Of a stretch of 29,169 nt of DNA, positions 14,829 to 22,910 are shown piece after piece. The notes beneath the pieces were generated by a model, which saw only the letters and a program-made list of their open reading frames with translations, made no database searches and was not told the origin of the DNA. The DNA lies in contig DASZZY010000113.1 of NCBI GenBank assembly GCA_036260395.1, positions 1 through 29,169 on the forward strand, written 5' to 3'. The DNA comes from DASZZY01 sp036260395 (GTDB lineage Bacteria > Actinomycetota > UBA4738 > CALAEC01). Every line of letters starts with the position of its first letter. Positions within the stretch are counted from its first letter, which is position 1. The position numbers were made by a program, and so were the translations under genes.

Positions 14829-14860
14829 CTCCTTGATTGGTTACGGGACGGCCTATTGTA
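14829..14860 (-). promoter_or_regulatory. Promoter and ribosome site of the SQD1-like gene
   Basis: On the minus strand TACAAT (14860-14855) matches TATAAT at 5 of 6 bases. A weak TTGCCG lies 15 bases further upstream. AAGGAG (14834-14829) is the Shine-Dalgarno sequence, 9 bases from the ATG. The divergent gap 14820-14921 holds nothing else clear; the plus-strand phosphatase shows no obvious promoter. Confidence 0.45.
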
Positions 14861-14921
14861 GAGCACGGGTGGAGGCGGCAATCGGGAAGCTCCGAGCGGC
14901 GATGGCGCCCCGTTCGCGTCC

Positions 14922-16646
14922 GTGAGGGCGCTGCCGGCGGCGCTTTTCGCCGTGGCGGTGGCCGCGGCGTGCACGTCCGGCCCCCCGGAGCTCGCCTCCG
15001 AGGCACCGACCGTGGCCGCCATGGCCGACGAGCTGGGCCGGGACGTCGTCGAGCACATGGCTCGCGGGTATCGGGCCGGGCGATCCGGCGAGATCCTGCT
15101 GGCGCCGAAGCCGTGGAACGTGCTCGGCCAGTGGACCGGCGGCCTGCGCGGCGCGCTCGACCCGCGGACCACCCACGCCACGCCGTGGGCCTACCACCAG
15201 CGGGTGCCACTGCTGCTCTACGGTCCCGGGTACATCCGGCAGGGGGCCCGGGCGGAGCGGACGGTGGACGTGGCCGACGTGGCCCCGACGCTGGCCGAGA
15301 TCCTCGGCATGCCGTTCCGCGCCCCGGCGGGCGAGGTCCTTGGGGAAGCCGTGGTCCCCGCGGCCCGGCGGCCCGGGCCGCCGCGCGTGATCCTCGTGGT
15401 GGTGTACGACGGCGGGGGCTGGAACGTCCTCGATCGGTGGCCGTCGGCATGGCCGGCGCAGCGGGACCTCTCGAACCGCGGGACGGTGTACACGAACGCC
15501 ACCGTGGGGTCGTCGCCGTCGCTCACGGCGCCGGTCCACGCGACGATCGGGACCGGCGCGTACCCGCGGGCCCACGGCCTGGTGGAGAACACCGCCCGGC
15601 TCCCCAGCGGCGAGATCAGCGAGGTCTACCTCCACGAGGCCGACCCCGAGCTGCTGGAGGGCGAGACCGTCGCCGACGCCTGGGACCGCCGCCACGGGAA
15701 CCGGCCCTGGGTCGGGCTGGTCGGGTTCGAGTCGTGGCACCTCGGGATGATGGGGGCCGGCGCCAAGGCCCGCGGCGGCGATCGCGACGTCGCGGTGCTG
15801 TGGGAGCGCGAGGAGTTCCGGTACCGGACCAACCCAGAGGTGTACCGGATGCCGGGCTACCTGCCCGGGACCGATCTGCTGCAACGACACCTCCGCTCGC
15901 TGGATCGACTGGACGGCGTCGCCGACGGCCGGTGGCTCGGGAACCGCCTCGACGGGGACAGCACGTTCCAGCTTCCGGGCACCCCGGCGTACGTGCGGTA
16001 CATCGAGGACACCATCGCGGAGATCCTCCGCCGCGAGCCGATCGGGGACGACGAGCTGACCGACCTGGTCTTCGTCGAGTTCAAGAGCAGCGACTACGCC
16101 GGGCACATCTGGAACATGGCGAGCCGGGAGGTGCGCGAGGTCCTGGCTGCCCAGGACGCCGCCCTCGAGCGGCTGATCGGCCTCGTGGAGGCCCGGGCCG
16201 GGCGCGGCCGGTACGTGGTGGCCCTGACCGCCGACCACGGTCAGTCGCCGATCCCGGTGACCCGGGGCGGGGTCCGCATCGATCGCTTCGAGCTCGAGCG
16301 CGACATCGACGACTTCTTCGGGGCCGACATCGTGGAGGCCGTCCACCCCAGTGACATCTACCTGCGGATGGACGTGCTGCGCGAGGAGGGGGTCCGCGTG
16401 GCGGACGTAGCTCGGTTCATCGGCGACTACCGGTACGAGGACGGGATCCCCGACGGCACGGACACCGACGGGATCCCCGAACGGACCCTCCGGTCCCGGG
16501 TCTTCGCCGGCGCGCTCCCGGGGAGCTACGTCGCCGCCCTCTCCCCCGGGGAGATCGAGGCCCTCGGCCCGAGCCGTTACGCCCAGGGCGACCTGACGAC
16601 GCCGCCCCGGCTGGGGCGCCTGCTGGGGCCGCGGCTCAGACGTTGA
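14922..16646 (+). CDS. Circularly permuted alkaline-phosphatase-superfamily lipoprotein (paralogue 1)
   Basis: This 574-residue predicted lipoprotein (lipobox ending at Cys 17, AVAAAC) should be a surface phosphatase, phosphodiesterase or related hydrolase. The core runs from YDGGGW (Asp 163) through SSPSLTAPVHATIGTGAYP (nucleophile Thr 202), DYAGH (Asp 391, His 395) and TADHGQ (Asp 438, His 439). These match the metal and nucleophile set of PafA-type alkaline phosphatases. The seventh residue, a His in TTHATPW, normally near the C-terminus, is His 85 here, within a block (GEILLAPKPW, RVPLLLYGPGYI, DVAPTLAEILGM) that closes the fold in ordinary members. The order is therefore permuted. The start is GTG. 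The last 11 bases overlap the convergent ycgQ-like gene. Confidence 0.85.
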   Translation: MRALPAALFAVAVAAACTSGPPELASEAPTVAAMADELGRDVVEHMARGYRAGRSGEILLAPKPWNVLGQWTGGLRGALDPRTTHATPWAYHQRVPLLLYGPGYIRQGARAERTVDVADVAPTLAEILGMPFRAPAGEVLGEAVVPAARRPGPPRVILVVVYDGGGWNVLDRWPSAWPAQRDLSNRGTVYTNATVGSSPSLTAPVHATIGTGAYPRAHGLVENTARLPSGEISEVYLHEADPELLEGETVADAWDRRHGNRPWVGLVGFESWHLGMMGAGAKARGGDRDVAVLWEREEFRYRTNPEVYRMPGYLPGTDLLQRHLRSLDRLDGVADGRWLGNRLDGDSTFQLPGTPAYVRYIEDTIAEILRREPIGDDELTDLVFVEFKSSDYAGHIWNMASREVREVLAAQDAALERLIGLVEARAGRGRYVVALTADHGQSPIPVTRGGVRIDRFELERDIDDFFGADIVEAVHPSDIYLRMDVLREEGVRVADVARFIGDYRYEDGIPDGTDTDGIPERTLRSRVFAGALPGSYVAALSPGEIEALGPSRYAQGDLTTPPRLGRLLGPRLRR

Positions 16647-17337
16647 GGTACGGCCGGTCGGGCCGGGGCACGGCCTCGACCTCGGAGGCCTCCACCAAGA
16701 CCTCCCGGCCCAGCGGGTACACGCTGCCGGTGACCCGGACCCACTGGTCCTGCGCGAACCGGCCGGGCGGCGCCCCCACCACGCGGACCTGGACGCTGAG
16801 CGCGTCGGCCACGCAGCACGAGACCAGGAAGCGGGTGATGACGAACTCGTCGGTCGGCATGCCGGCCCGGCGGCTGACGAACCCCACGAACGACACGCTC
16901 GTCCCCGCCCGGGCCACGAGCTGCCGCCGGGCGTCCGGCGACCACATCGCCGCGGCCACGTGGACGAGCGTGACGGGACCCGAGGACAGGCCCTGGGCGG
17001 GGACCACGCCGGCGGCCACCGCCGAGCGGCGGGATGCGGCGTAGGACCCGAGGGCCGCGGGGGGGAGCGCCAGGACCAGGACCACGGGCATCACGATGAG
17101 CCCCAGCCACCAGGCGGTGCGGCGGGGGAGCGGCTCGGTGGCCTCCGACCGCGCCGTGGCCAGGCGCCCGGCGGCGGCCACGGACAGCACCACGGCGCCC
17201 AGCGGCACCACCCACGCGGTTCGGTCCGAGAGGTACAGCGGGGAGCGCCCGGTCAGGAGCAGGAACCAGAACAGCCCGGCCCACGCCGCCAGCACGGCGC
17301 CGGTCGCGGTCCGTAGGGGGCTCCAGGTCCGGCTCAT
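16636..17337 (-). CDS. YcgQ-like (DUF1980/TIGR03943) permease partner
   Basis: This 233-residue protein has two N-terminal transmembrane hairpins (about 11-60 and 74-95) and an extracytoplasmic C-terminal domain. The segments VSFVGFVSRR, FVITRFLVSCCVADA and WVRVTGSVYP match the DUF1980/TIGR03943 family, the usual partner of YcgR/YraQ-type permeases. The Cys pair of SCCVAD is the family hallmark. Its ATG overlaps the permease stop (ATGA), so the two are probably translated together and form one membrane complex. The substrate is unknown. The 3' end overlaps the convergent phosphatase gene by 11 bases. Confidence 0.85.
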   Translation of the reverse strand: MSRTWSPLRTATGAVLAAWAGLFWFLLLTGRSPLYLSDRTAWVVPLGAVVLSVAAAGRLATARSEATEPLPRRTAWWLGLIVMPVVLVLALPPAALGSYAASRRSAVAAGVVPAQGLSSGPVTLVHVAAAMWSPDARRQLVARAGTSVSFVGFVSRRAGMPTDEFVITRFLVSCCVADALSVQVRVVGAPPGRFAQDQWVRVTGSVYPLGREVLVEASEVEAVPRPDRPYLNV

Positions 17338-18347
17338 CCGAGCAGCACCTCGAACCACAGCGTGGCGGCCAGCGTGGCGGCGCCCACCACGACCACCACC
17401 GTCCGGACGAAGCCCTTGCCGAACGTGCCGGCGTAGAGGAACCCGAGCTTGGCGTCGACCATCGGGCCGAAGACCAGGAACGCCAGCTGGGCCCCGGCGC
17501 CGAACTGCACGAACGACGCGGCCACGAACGCGTCGGACTCCGAGCATAGCGAGAGCACGCCGGCCAGCAGCATCAGGGAGGCCACCCCGAGCACCGGCGT
17601 GTCGGCCACCGACCCGATCACCGACTGGGAAACGAACGTCTGGAGGGCGGCGGCCACCGCGACGCCGATCACCAGGTACCGGGCCAGCAGCACGAAGTCG
17701 CCGGCCAGGTGCTCGAAGAATCCCCGCCACCGCCGCCGCCCACGGGGGAGCGCGGCGGCGTGCCCGTGGTCGGCGCCTTCCTCGTGGCCCCCGCGGAGCA
17801 GCTCCCGCTTGCTCCGGTTGGCCACCACCCAGCCGACGGCCAGGGCCACCAGCAGGCCAAGCGCGGCGCGGCCGAGGACCATGGCCCACATCACCTCGCG
17901 CCCCCGGTAGGCCACCGCGGTGGACACCAGGACGACCGGGTTGAGGATCGGCGCCGCGAGCATGAACGTCACCGCGGCGGCGGGAGCCATCCCCTTGGCC
18001 ACGAGGCGCCTGGCGACCGGCACGGACCCGCACTCGCAGACGGGGAACGCGAAGCCCCCCAGGCCGGCCACCGGCATCTGGAGGGGCCGCGGGAGCCGCG
18101 CCAGCCGGGCGAACGCCGCGCCCGGCACGAACACCTCGATGGCCGCCGAGACGACCGCGCCGAGGACGATGAACGGCAGCGCCTCGATCAGCAGCGACGA
18201 AAAGATCAGGACGAACGTCTGGACCTGCGCGACGCCGGCTCCCTGGGCGGCCCGCGCCAGGAGGCCGCCCGCCCCCAGGGCTAGCGCGACCAGCGCGATG
18301 TTCCGCGCCGAACGGGTCGGCGCCGCGACGCTCGGGACCAGTTCCAT
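17334..18347 (-). CDS. YraQ/YcgR-type permease (DUF318)
   Basis: This 337-residue membrane protein has about eight transmembrane helices in two related halves. GGFAFPVCECGSVPVARRL carries the CxCG signature of the DUF318 permeases (which include ArsP-type exporters), and VLSLCSESDAFVAASF is the matching motif of the second half. A His/charged loop (EEGADHGHAAALPRG) joins the halves. The substrate cannot be told from sequence; metal(loid) or organic anion export is known in relatives. The ATG overlaps the stop of the upstream pseudo-phosphatase gene by one base (TGATG), and the stop overlaps the ycgQ-like gene. The three therefore form a tight operon. Confidence 0.9.
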   Translation of the reverse strand: MELVPSVAAPTRSARNIALVALALGAGGLLARAAQGAGVAQVQTFVLIFSSLLIEALPFIVLGAVVSAAIEVFVPGAAFARLARLPRPLQMPVAGLGGFAFPVCECGSVPVARRLVAKGMAPAAAVTFMLAAPILNPVVLVSTAVAYRGREVMWAMVLGRAALGLLVALAVGWVVANRSKRELLRGGHEEGADHGHAAALPRGRRRWRGFFEHLAGDFVLLARYLVIGVAVAAALQTFVSQSVIGSVADTPVLGVASLMLLAGVLSLCSESDAFVAASFVQFGAGAQLAFLVFGPMVDAKLGFLYAGTFGKGFVRTVVVVVGAATLAATLWFEVLLG

Positions 18348-19696
18348 CAGCAGTACCTCGCCAGCGAGACCGCCAGGCCGGAGAACGCATCGGCCAGGAG
18401 CGGCGCCCCCCGGGGCCCTCGTGCCGCCCGCATGGCGGCGAGGACCTCGTCCTGGGAGGCGCTCGCCCGGCCGAGGCGCTCCTCGTCGATGAACAGCCCG
18501 CCCACCGCCGTGGCCTCCACCAGGCCCCCGACCTCGGTGCGGCGCTCGACGTCCCGGGCGACCTCCCCATGGGGCACGGCGTCGCGGGCGGGGCCGCTCG
18601 AACCGGTCGAGGTTAGCACCACGGCCGCGGATCCTCGCGACGCACGCCCGGCGTCCCGGACGATCCGGCCCAGCGCCGCGTCCATCCGCGGCAGCGCGTC
18701 GTCCATCGCCACCACCAGCAGGTCGGGCATGGCGTCGCGGCCATAGCCGGAGGCCAGGACGCCCGATGCCTCCGCGGCCTGGGCCGCCGCGCCGCCCGGC
18801 TCGATGACAACGTCGTCGCGGTCCCCGCCGACGTACCAGGTGCCGCCGATGGCCCCCCGGTCGGTGACGTCGGTGCCCACCACGCCGATCCGGGGACGCT
18901 GGCGGAACCGGCGGTCGAGGTGGTCGCCGAGGGCGGCGATCACCGAGAACGGCGACCCGGGGCCCCAGGCCCGGACCAGGCGGCCGCGGTCGTTCCGCAG
19001 CAGCGTCCCGGTGATGCCGTGCTGGGACGGCAGTCCGCCGGTCCCCACGGTGGCCACGAGCGCCGCAGGGTCCAGCGGGAGCGAGCCCGGGTCGCCCGCC
19101 AGCGTGCCGGCGCCGTCGGCCAGCAGCCGGCGGAGCACGGGCCACGCCCGCGGCGACCGCCGGAGGTCCGCGGCGTCGACCCCCTTCCAGATGACCGTCA
19201 CCGCCAGCCGGGGCCGCGGACCCCGCGCGACGTCCTCCACCGCCCGGCCGGACCGAACGCTGGGATGGGGGCGGTCCAGCCCGATGATCTCGGCGACGGT
19301 GGGGGCCACGTCGTCGAGGCCGGTGCCCGGCGGGACGGAGCCTCCGGCCCGCACGCCGGTGCCCGCGAACACGATCGGGACCCGAGCGCGCCGGGGGTCG
19401 GCGGCCGAGGGCCACGGGGGATCGAGGTGCGTCCGGCGCAGTCCGTCGCTGCCGACGACCGGAACCGGACCGGTGACCGCCAGCACGTCCGGCCCGCGGC
19501 CGTCGCGGTAGCCGGCCACCAGCCGTCGGCGAAGCTCGTCGTCGAGCGAGCAGAACGGCACCTCGGCCCCTGCGGGCGCGGCACGGTCGCAGGCCCGCCC
19601 GACGCAGAGCACGCGGAGGACGACCGCCGGAGCGGCGAGGAGGGCGGCGGCGACCACCACGATCGCCGTCCGCCTGGCGACGGTTCGGTCGGTCAC
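18347..19696 (-). CDS. Catalytically degenerate paralogue of the permuted alkaline phosphatases
   Basis: From GTG 19696 this gives 449 aa with an N-terminal membrane anchor (about 10-31) and no lipobox. The layout follows the two phosphatases: AGYRDGRGPDVLAV, RTHLDPPW (His 90), RVPIVFAGTGV, LDDVAPTVAEIIGL, then the core with ATVGTGGLPSQHGI. The active site is lost. The first metal Asp aligns with Lys 171, the nucleophile Thr with Pro 210, the DxxxH segment is missing, and TADHG is replaced by TSTGS (364-365 in place of Asp-His). The reading frame is intact, so this looks like a maintained pseudoenzyme, perhaps a scaffold or sensor. It leads the operon with the permease pair. GTG 19747 is an alternative start. 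It is divergent from paralogue 3. Confidence 0.75.
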   Translation of the reverse strand: MTDRTVARRTAIVVVAAALLAAPAVVLRVLCVGRACDRAAPAGAEVPFCSLDDELRRRLVAGYRDGRGPDVLAVTGPVPVVGSDGLRRTHLDPPWPSAADPRRARVPIVFAGTGVRAGGSVPPGTGLDDVAPTVAEIIGLDRPHPSVRSGRAVEDVARGPRPRLAVTVIWKGVDAADLRRSPRAWPVLRRLLADGAGTLAGDPGSLPLDPAALVATVGTGGLPSQHGITGTLLRNDRGRLVRAWGPGSPFSVIAALGDHLDRRFRQRPRIGVVGTDVTDRGAIGGTWYVGGDRDDVVIEPGGAAAQAAEASGVLASGYGRDAMPDLLVVAMDDALPRMDAALGRIVRDAGRASRGSAAVVLTSTGSSGPARDAVPHGEVARDVERRTEVGGLVEATAVGGLFIDEERLGRASASQDEVLAAMRAARGPRGAPLLADAFSGLAVSLARYC

Positions 19697-19747
19697 GCGG
19701 AGCTCGGAGCGGGGGGAGACCTTCGAGGAGCGGAGGCCATCGGCCAC

Positions 19748-19832
19748 AGGGATTCTACGGGAGGCCGCCGAAACGGTCCGCCCTCTGTAGTATTCGCTCC
19801 GGCGGGCCTCGCGCCTCGCCTGCCGCCCCGAG
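19748..19832. promoter_or_regulatory. Divergent promoter region between two phosphatase paralogues
   Basis: TAGTAT (19788-19793) on the plus strand and TAGAAT (19757-19752) on the minus strand are AT-rich hexamers in otherwise GC-rich DNA, in the right orientation for the two divergent genes. No good -35 boxes or Shine-Dalgarno sequences accompany them. Confidence 0.3.
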
Positions 19833-21599
19833 ATGCGCACCCGAACCCCGAGCCGTCGTCCGTCGCACCGCGCCCTGATCCTGGGCGCGGCCCTGGCCGT
19901 GGTGGCCGCCGCCGGCTGCACGGAGGACCGCCCGCCCCCCGTCCCGCCGGGCGCCCGCACCCTCGAGGAGATGGCCCGCGAGGCGGGCGCCGACGTCGTC
20001 GAGCACCTCCGCCGCGGTTACTACGCCGGGCGCTCCGTGGACATCGCGTTCGTTCCCCGTCCACACAACGTCGTGGTCCGGTGGAGCGGCCGCGGCCTGG
20101 GCACCGACGCGGCGGACCCCCGGACCTCGCACTCCACGCCGTGGGACTACCACCAGCGGGTGCCGATCATCCTGTACGGCCCGGGCTTCGTGCGATCGGG
20201 AGCCACGTCGTCCCGCTCGGTCGACGTGACGGACCTGGCACCGACGTTCGCCGACCTGCTCGACTTCCGCTTCGATGCGCCCGACGGCTCGACGCTCCGC
20301 GAGGCGCTGCTGCCCCCGGCGCGGTGGGACGGCGTCCCCCGGGCCATCGTGCTGGTGGTCTACGACGGCGGCGGCTGGAACCTCCTCGAGGAGTGGCCGT
20401 CGGCCTGGCCGGTGGAGCGCCGGCTGGCGCGCTCGGGGACGCTGTACACCAACGCCACGATCGGCTCGGCGCCGTCGGTCACGACGGCGATCCACGCGAA
20501 CATGGGCACCGGGGCCTACCCGGCCACCCACGGGATGCCGGAGATCACGGCCCGGCTGCCCGACGGGAGCGTGGGGGACATCTACTTCGAGCGCGCCGAC
20601 CCGCGGCTCCTGGAGGCCCCGACGGTCGGCGATCTGTGGGATCTGGAGCGGGAGAACGAGCCCTGGGTGGGGATGATCGGCTACGAGTCCTGGCACCTCG
20701 GGATGATGAGCCACGGCGCGCAGGCGCCCGGCGGCGACCGGGACGCCTCGGTGCTGTGGGAGCGCGAGCCGGGGCTGGGGGGCTTCTACGCGAACGAGGA
20801 GTTCTACGACCTCCCGCCCTACCTCCCCGGCGACGCCGAGCTCCGGAAGCGGCTCCGCGAGCTGGACGGCGAGGACGGCGCGATCGACGGCTCGTGGATG
20901 GGCCACGACCTGGCCGATCCGGAGATCGTCCCCGGGACACCGGCCTTCGTCCGCCACCAGGGCCAGGCGCTGCTCGAGATGCTCCGGCGCGAGCGCGTGG
21001 GCGAGGACCAGCTGACCGACCTGGTGTTCGTCGAGCTGAAGCCGACCGACTTCGGCGGGCACATCTGGAACATGGTGGCACCGGAGGAGGAGTTCGTCCT
21101 CCGGGCCCAGGACGAGCTGCTCGGCGAGCTGGTCCGCGACCTCGATCGCCGGGTTGGCCGGGGCCGGTACGTGCTGATGCTCACCGCCGACCACGGACAG
21201 ACGCCGATCCCCGAGTCCACCGGCGGCCGCCGCATCCACCCCGATGTCGTCGGGGCCAGGGTCGACGAGCGCTACGGGATCACGATGGTGCAGAAGGTCA
21301 CGCCCTCGGGGATCTTCCTGCGACCCGGCGCGCTGGAGGAGGCCGGCGTGACGCTGGAGCAGGTGGCCCGGTTCGTGGGCGATCTGCGGTACGGCGATGG
21401 CCTGCCGCCGGACGCCGACCGCTCGCGCATCCCGCCGCAGGCGCTGAGGGAGCGGGTCTTCGCGGCGGCGCTCCCCGGCCCGTACCTCGGTGGCCTGACC
21501 GACGCGGTCGTCGCCGCGCTCGGCCCGGGCGAGTACCCGGAGGGCGACCTGACCTCGGCCCAGCCCGCGCGGCGGTTCGAGCGGCTAGTGAGCGGCTGA
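19833..21599 (+). CDS. Circularly permuted alkaline-phosphatase-superfamily lipoprotein (paralogue 3)
   Basis: This 588-residue predicted lipoprotein (VVAAAGC, lipid Cys 29) is a close paralogue of the protein at 14922-16646 and has the same permuted order. The terminal block comes first: RSVDIAFVPRPHNVV, TSHSTPWDYHQRVPIILYGP (His 100), DVTDLAPTFADLL. The core follows: VVYDGGGW (Asp 178), APSVTTAIHANMGTGAYP (Thr 217), DFGGHIWN (Asp 406, His 410) and TADHGQTPIP (Asp 453, His 454). All seven expected metal/nucleophile positions are kept, so an active zinc-type hydrolase on the outer face of the membrane is likely; the substrate is unknown. Both active paralogues end in GDLT followed by a short basic tail. 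The 3' end overlaps the MFS gene by 15 bases. Confidence 0.85.
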   Translation: MRTRTPSRRPSHRALILGAALAVVAAAGCTEDRPPPVPPGARTLEEMAREAGADVVEHLRRGYYAGRSVDIAFVPRPHNVVVRWSGRGLGTDAADPRTSHSTPWDYHQRVPIILYGPGFVRSGATSSRSVDVTDLAPTFADLLDFRFDAPDGSTLREALLPPARWDGVPRAIVLVVYDGGGWNLLEEWPSAWPVERRLARSGTLYTNATIGSAPSVTTAIHANMGTGAYPATHGMPEITARLPDGSVGDIYFERADPRLLEAPTVGDLWDLERENEPWVGMIGYESWHLGMMSHGAQAPGGDRDASVLWEREPGLGGFYANEEFYDLPPYLPGDAELRKRLRELDGEDGAIDGSWMGHDLADPEIVPGTPAFVRHQGQALLEMLRRERVGEDQLTDLVFVELKPTDFGGHIWNMVAPEEEFVLRAQDELLGELVRDLDRRVGRGRYVLMLTADHGQTPIPESTGGRRIHPDVVGARVDERYGITMVQKVTPSGIFLRPGALEEAGVTLEQVARFVGDLRYGDGLPPDADRSRIPPQALRERVFAAALPGPYLGGLTDAVVAALGPGEYPEGDLTSAQPARRFERLVSG

Positions 21600-22874
21600 C
21601 CGCTCCGCCGGCGCCGGCGCGCCCGCCGCCGCGCGCCGGGCCCACGCCCCGATGAGCAGGGCCAGCAGCAGGAACGCCACGCCGCCGCCGATGAGCACCA
21701 TCCGGGCCCGCGCCGGCGTGAGCACCAGGAACAGCACCAGGGCGGGCACCACCCAGGACAGGTTGTAGGCCACGTCCTGGAAGCTGAACCCCCGGCCCCG
21801 GAAGGCGTCGGCGAGCGCCTGCTGCATGAGCGTATCGACGGCGACCTTCCCGAGGAAGAAGCTCAGGCCGACCACCGCGGCGAGGATCGTGATCCCGGCC
21901 AGGTTCACGATGCCGCCGAACGCCACCATCCCCGTCCCGCCGAGCAGGAGCGCACCGGCCACGAGCCGGTCGGGCCGGACGCGGTCCTTGAGCGCGGTGG
22001 CAACCACGAACCCTACGGCGGCCCCCAGGGCGCCGGCTGCCGCCGGGATGGCCGAGGTCAGCGTCCCCTCCCGGGCGATGAACCCCCGGGAGACGAACAC
22101 CGTGCCCAGCACGACGAACGTGAGCATCGACCGGAGCGTGAGGAACGAGGCCAGCGACAGCGCGGCCATGGCGTGCCGGGCCACCTCGCGGACCCCGTCG
22201 GCGACGTCGGAGAGCACCCGACGGAGCTCCTGCCGCAGCGGGACCGAGACGGTCACGTACCCGAGCTGGCGCGTGGCGGCGGCCGACAGCGTGGCCACCA
22301 GGTACACGAGCACGCCGGCGCCCACGATCAGCCGGGTGTCCACGAACCCCGTGGCCACCAGGGCCGCGCCCGCGCCGCCGAGCTGGAACAGGGCGCTGCC
22401 CGCCTGGGAGATCGCGTTGCCCTGGAGCAGCCGTCGCTCCCCGAGCGTGACGGGCAGGCCGGCGCCGCGGATGGCCAGCACCAGCCGGGTCCCCGCGAGG
22501 ATCAGGAGGAACGAGACGTACAGCGCCGCGTCGCCGATCGTGGCGATCCCCACGCCGGCCACGACGGCCAGCACCGCGACGCGCGCGGCGTTGGCCCCGA
22601 TCAGCAGCCGGCGGCGGTTCCAGCGGTCGATCAGGACGCCGACCAGGGGGCTGAACAGGGTGTACGGCAGGAACGTCAGCAGCACGATGAGGAGCGCCTC
22701 CCGCGGCGTCCGGGCGGCCTCGACGTCGAGCCCGGCGGCGCCCCCGAACGTGATGTGCTTGGCCAGGGCCACCCCGACGATGCCGTCGGCGGCCTGGGCG
22801 AACCACTGGGCGCCCATGAGGGACCGGAAGTCCCGGTTGCGGAAGAGCGCGATGGTGTCGCGGAGGAGGTCCAC
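21585..22874 (-). CDS. MFS transporter
   Basis: This 429-residue protein has about 12 hydrophobic helices and resembles MFS exporters of the MFS_3 type. FRNRDFRSLMGAQWFAQAAD is the characteristic N-terminus, FSPLVGVLIDRWNRRRLLIG the loop 2-3 signature, and LLQGNAISQAGSALFQLGG the helix-5 region. The substrate cannot be predicted. The start is GTG without Shine-Dalgarno; TAGATT lies 9 bases upstream, so the mRNA may be leaderless. It is 36 bases downstream of the GT-C-like gene and convergent with phosphatase paralogue 3, with a 15-base overlap. Confidence 0.9.
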   Translation of the reverse strand: MDLLRDTIALFRNRDFRSLMGAQWFAQAADGIVGVALAKHITFGGAAGLDVEAARTPREALLIVLLTFLPYTLFSPLVGVLIDRWNRRRLLIGANAARVAVLAVVAGVGIATIGDAALYVSFLLILAGTRLVLAIRGAGLPVTLGERRLLQGNAISQAGSALFQLGGAGAALVATGFVDTRLIVGAGVLVYLVATLSAAATRQLGYVTVSVPLRQELRRVLSDVADGVREVARHAMAALSLASFLTLRSMLTFVVLGTVFVSRGFIAREGTLTSAIPAAAGALGAAVGFVVATALKDRVRPDRLVAGALLLGGTGMVAFGGIVNLAGITILAAVVGLSFFLGKVAVDTLMQQALADAFRGRGFSFQDVAYNLSWVVPALVLFLVLTPARARMVLIGGGVAFLLLALLIGAWARRAAAGAPAPAERSAAH

Positions 22875-22910
22875 GGGTCAGCGAATCTAACAGACAGCGA
22901 CGGCCGGACG

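Noticed and set aside
14922..15390. N-terminal block of the phosphatases as a separate truncated sulfatase domain
   Set aside because: It contains only the closing strands and the final His of the fold, and the core lacks exactly this part. Permutation explains both with one event.
18920..21655. A 911-codon open frame on the plus strand
   Set aside because: It runs antisense to the pseudo-phosphatase and out of frame through paralogue 3. Its translation is low-complexity Arg/Pro/Gly as expected from GC-rich shadow frames, and the overlapped genes have recognisable motifs.
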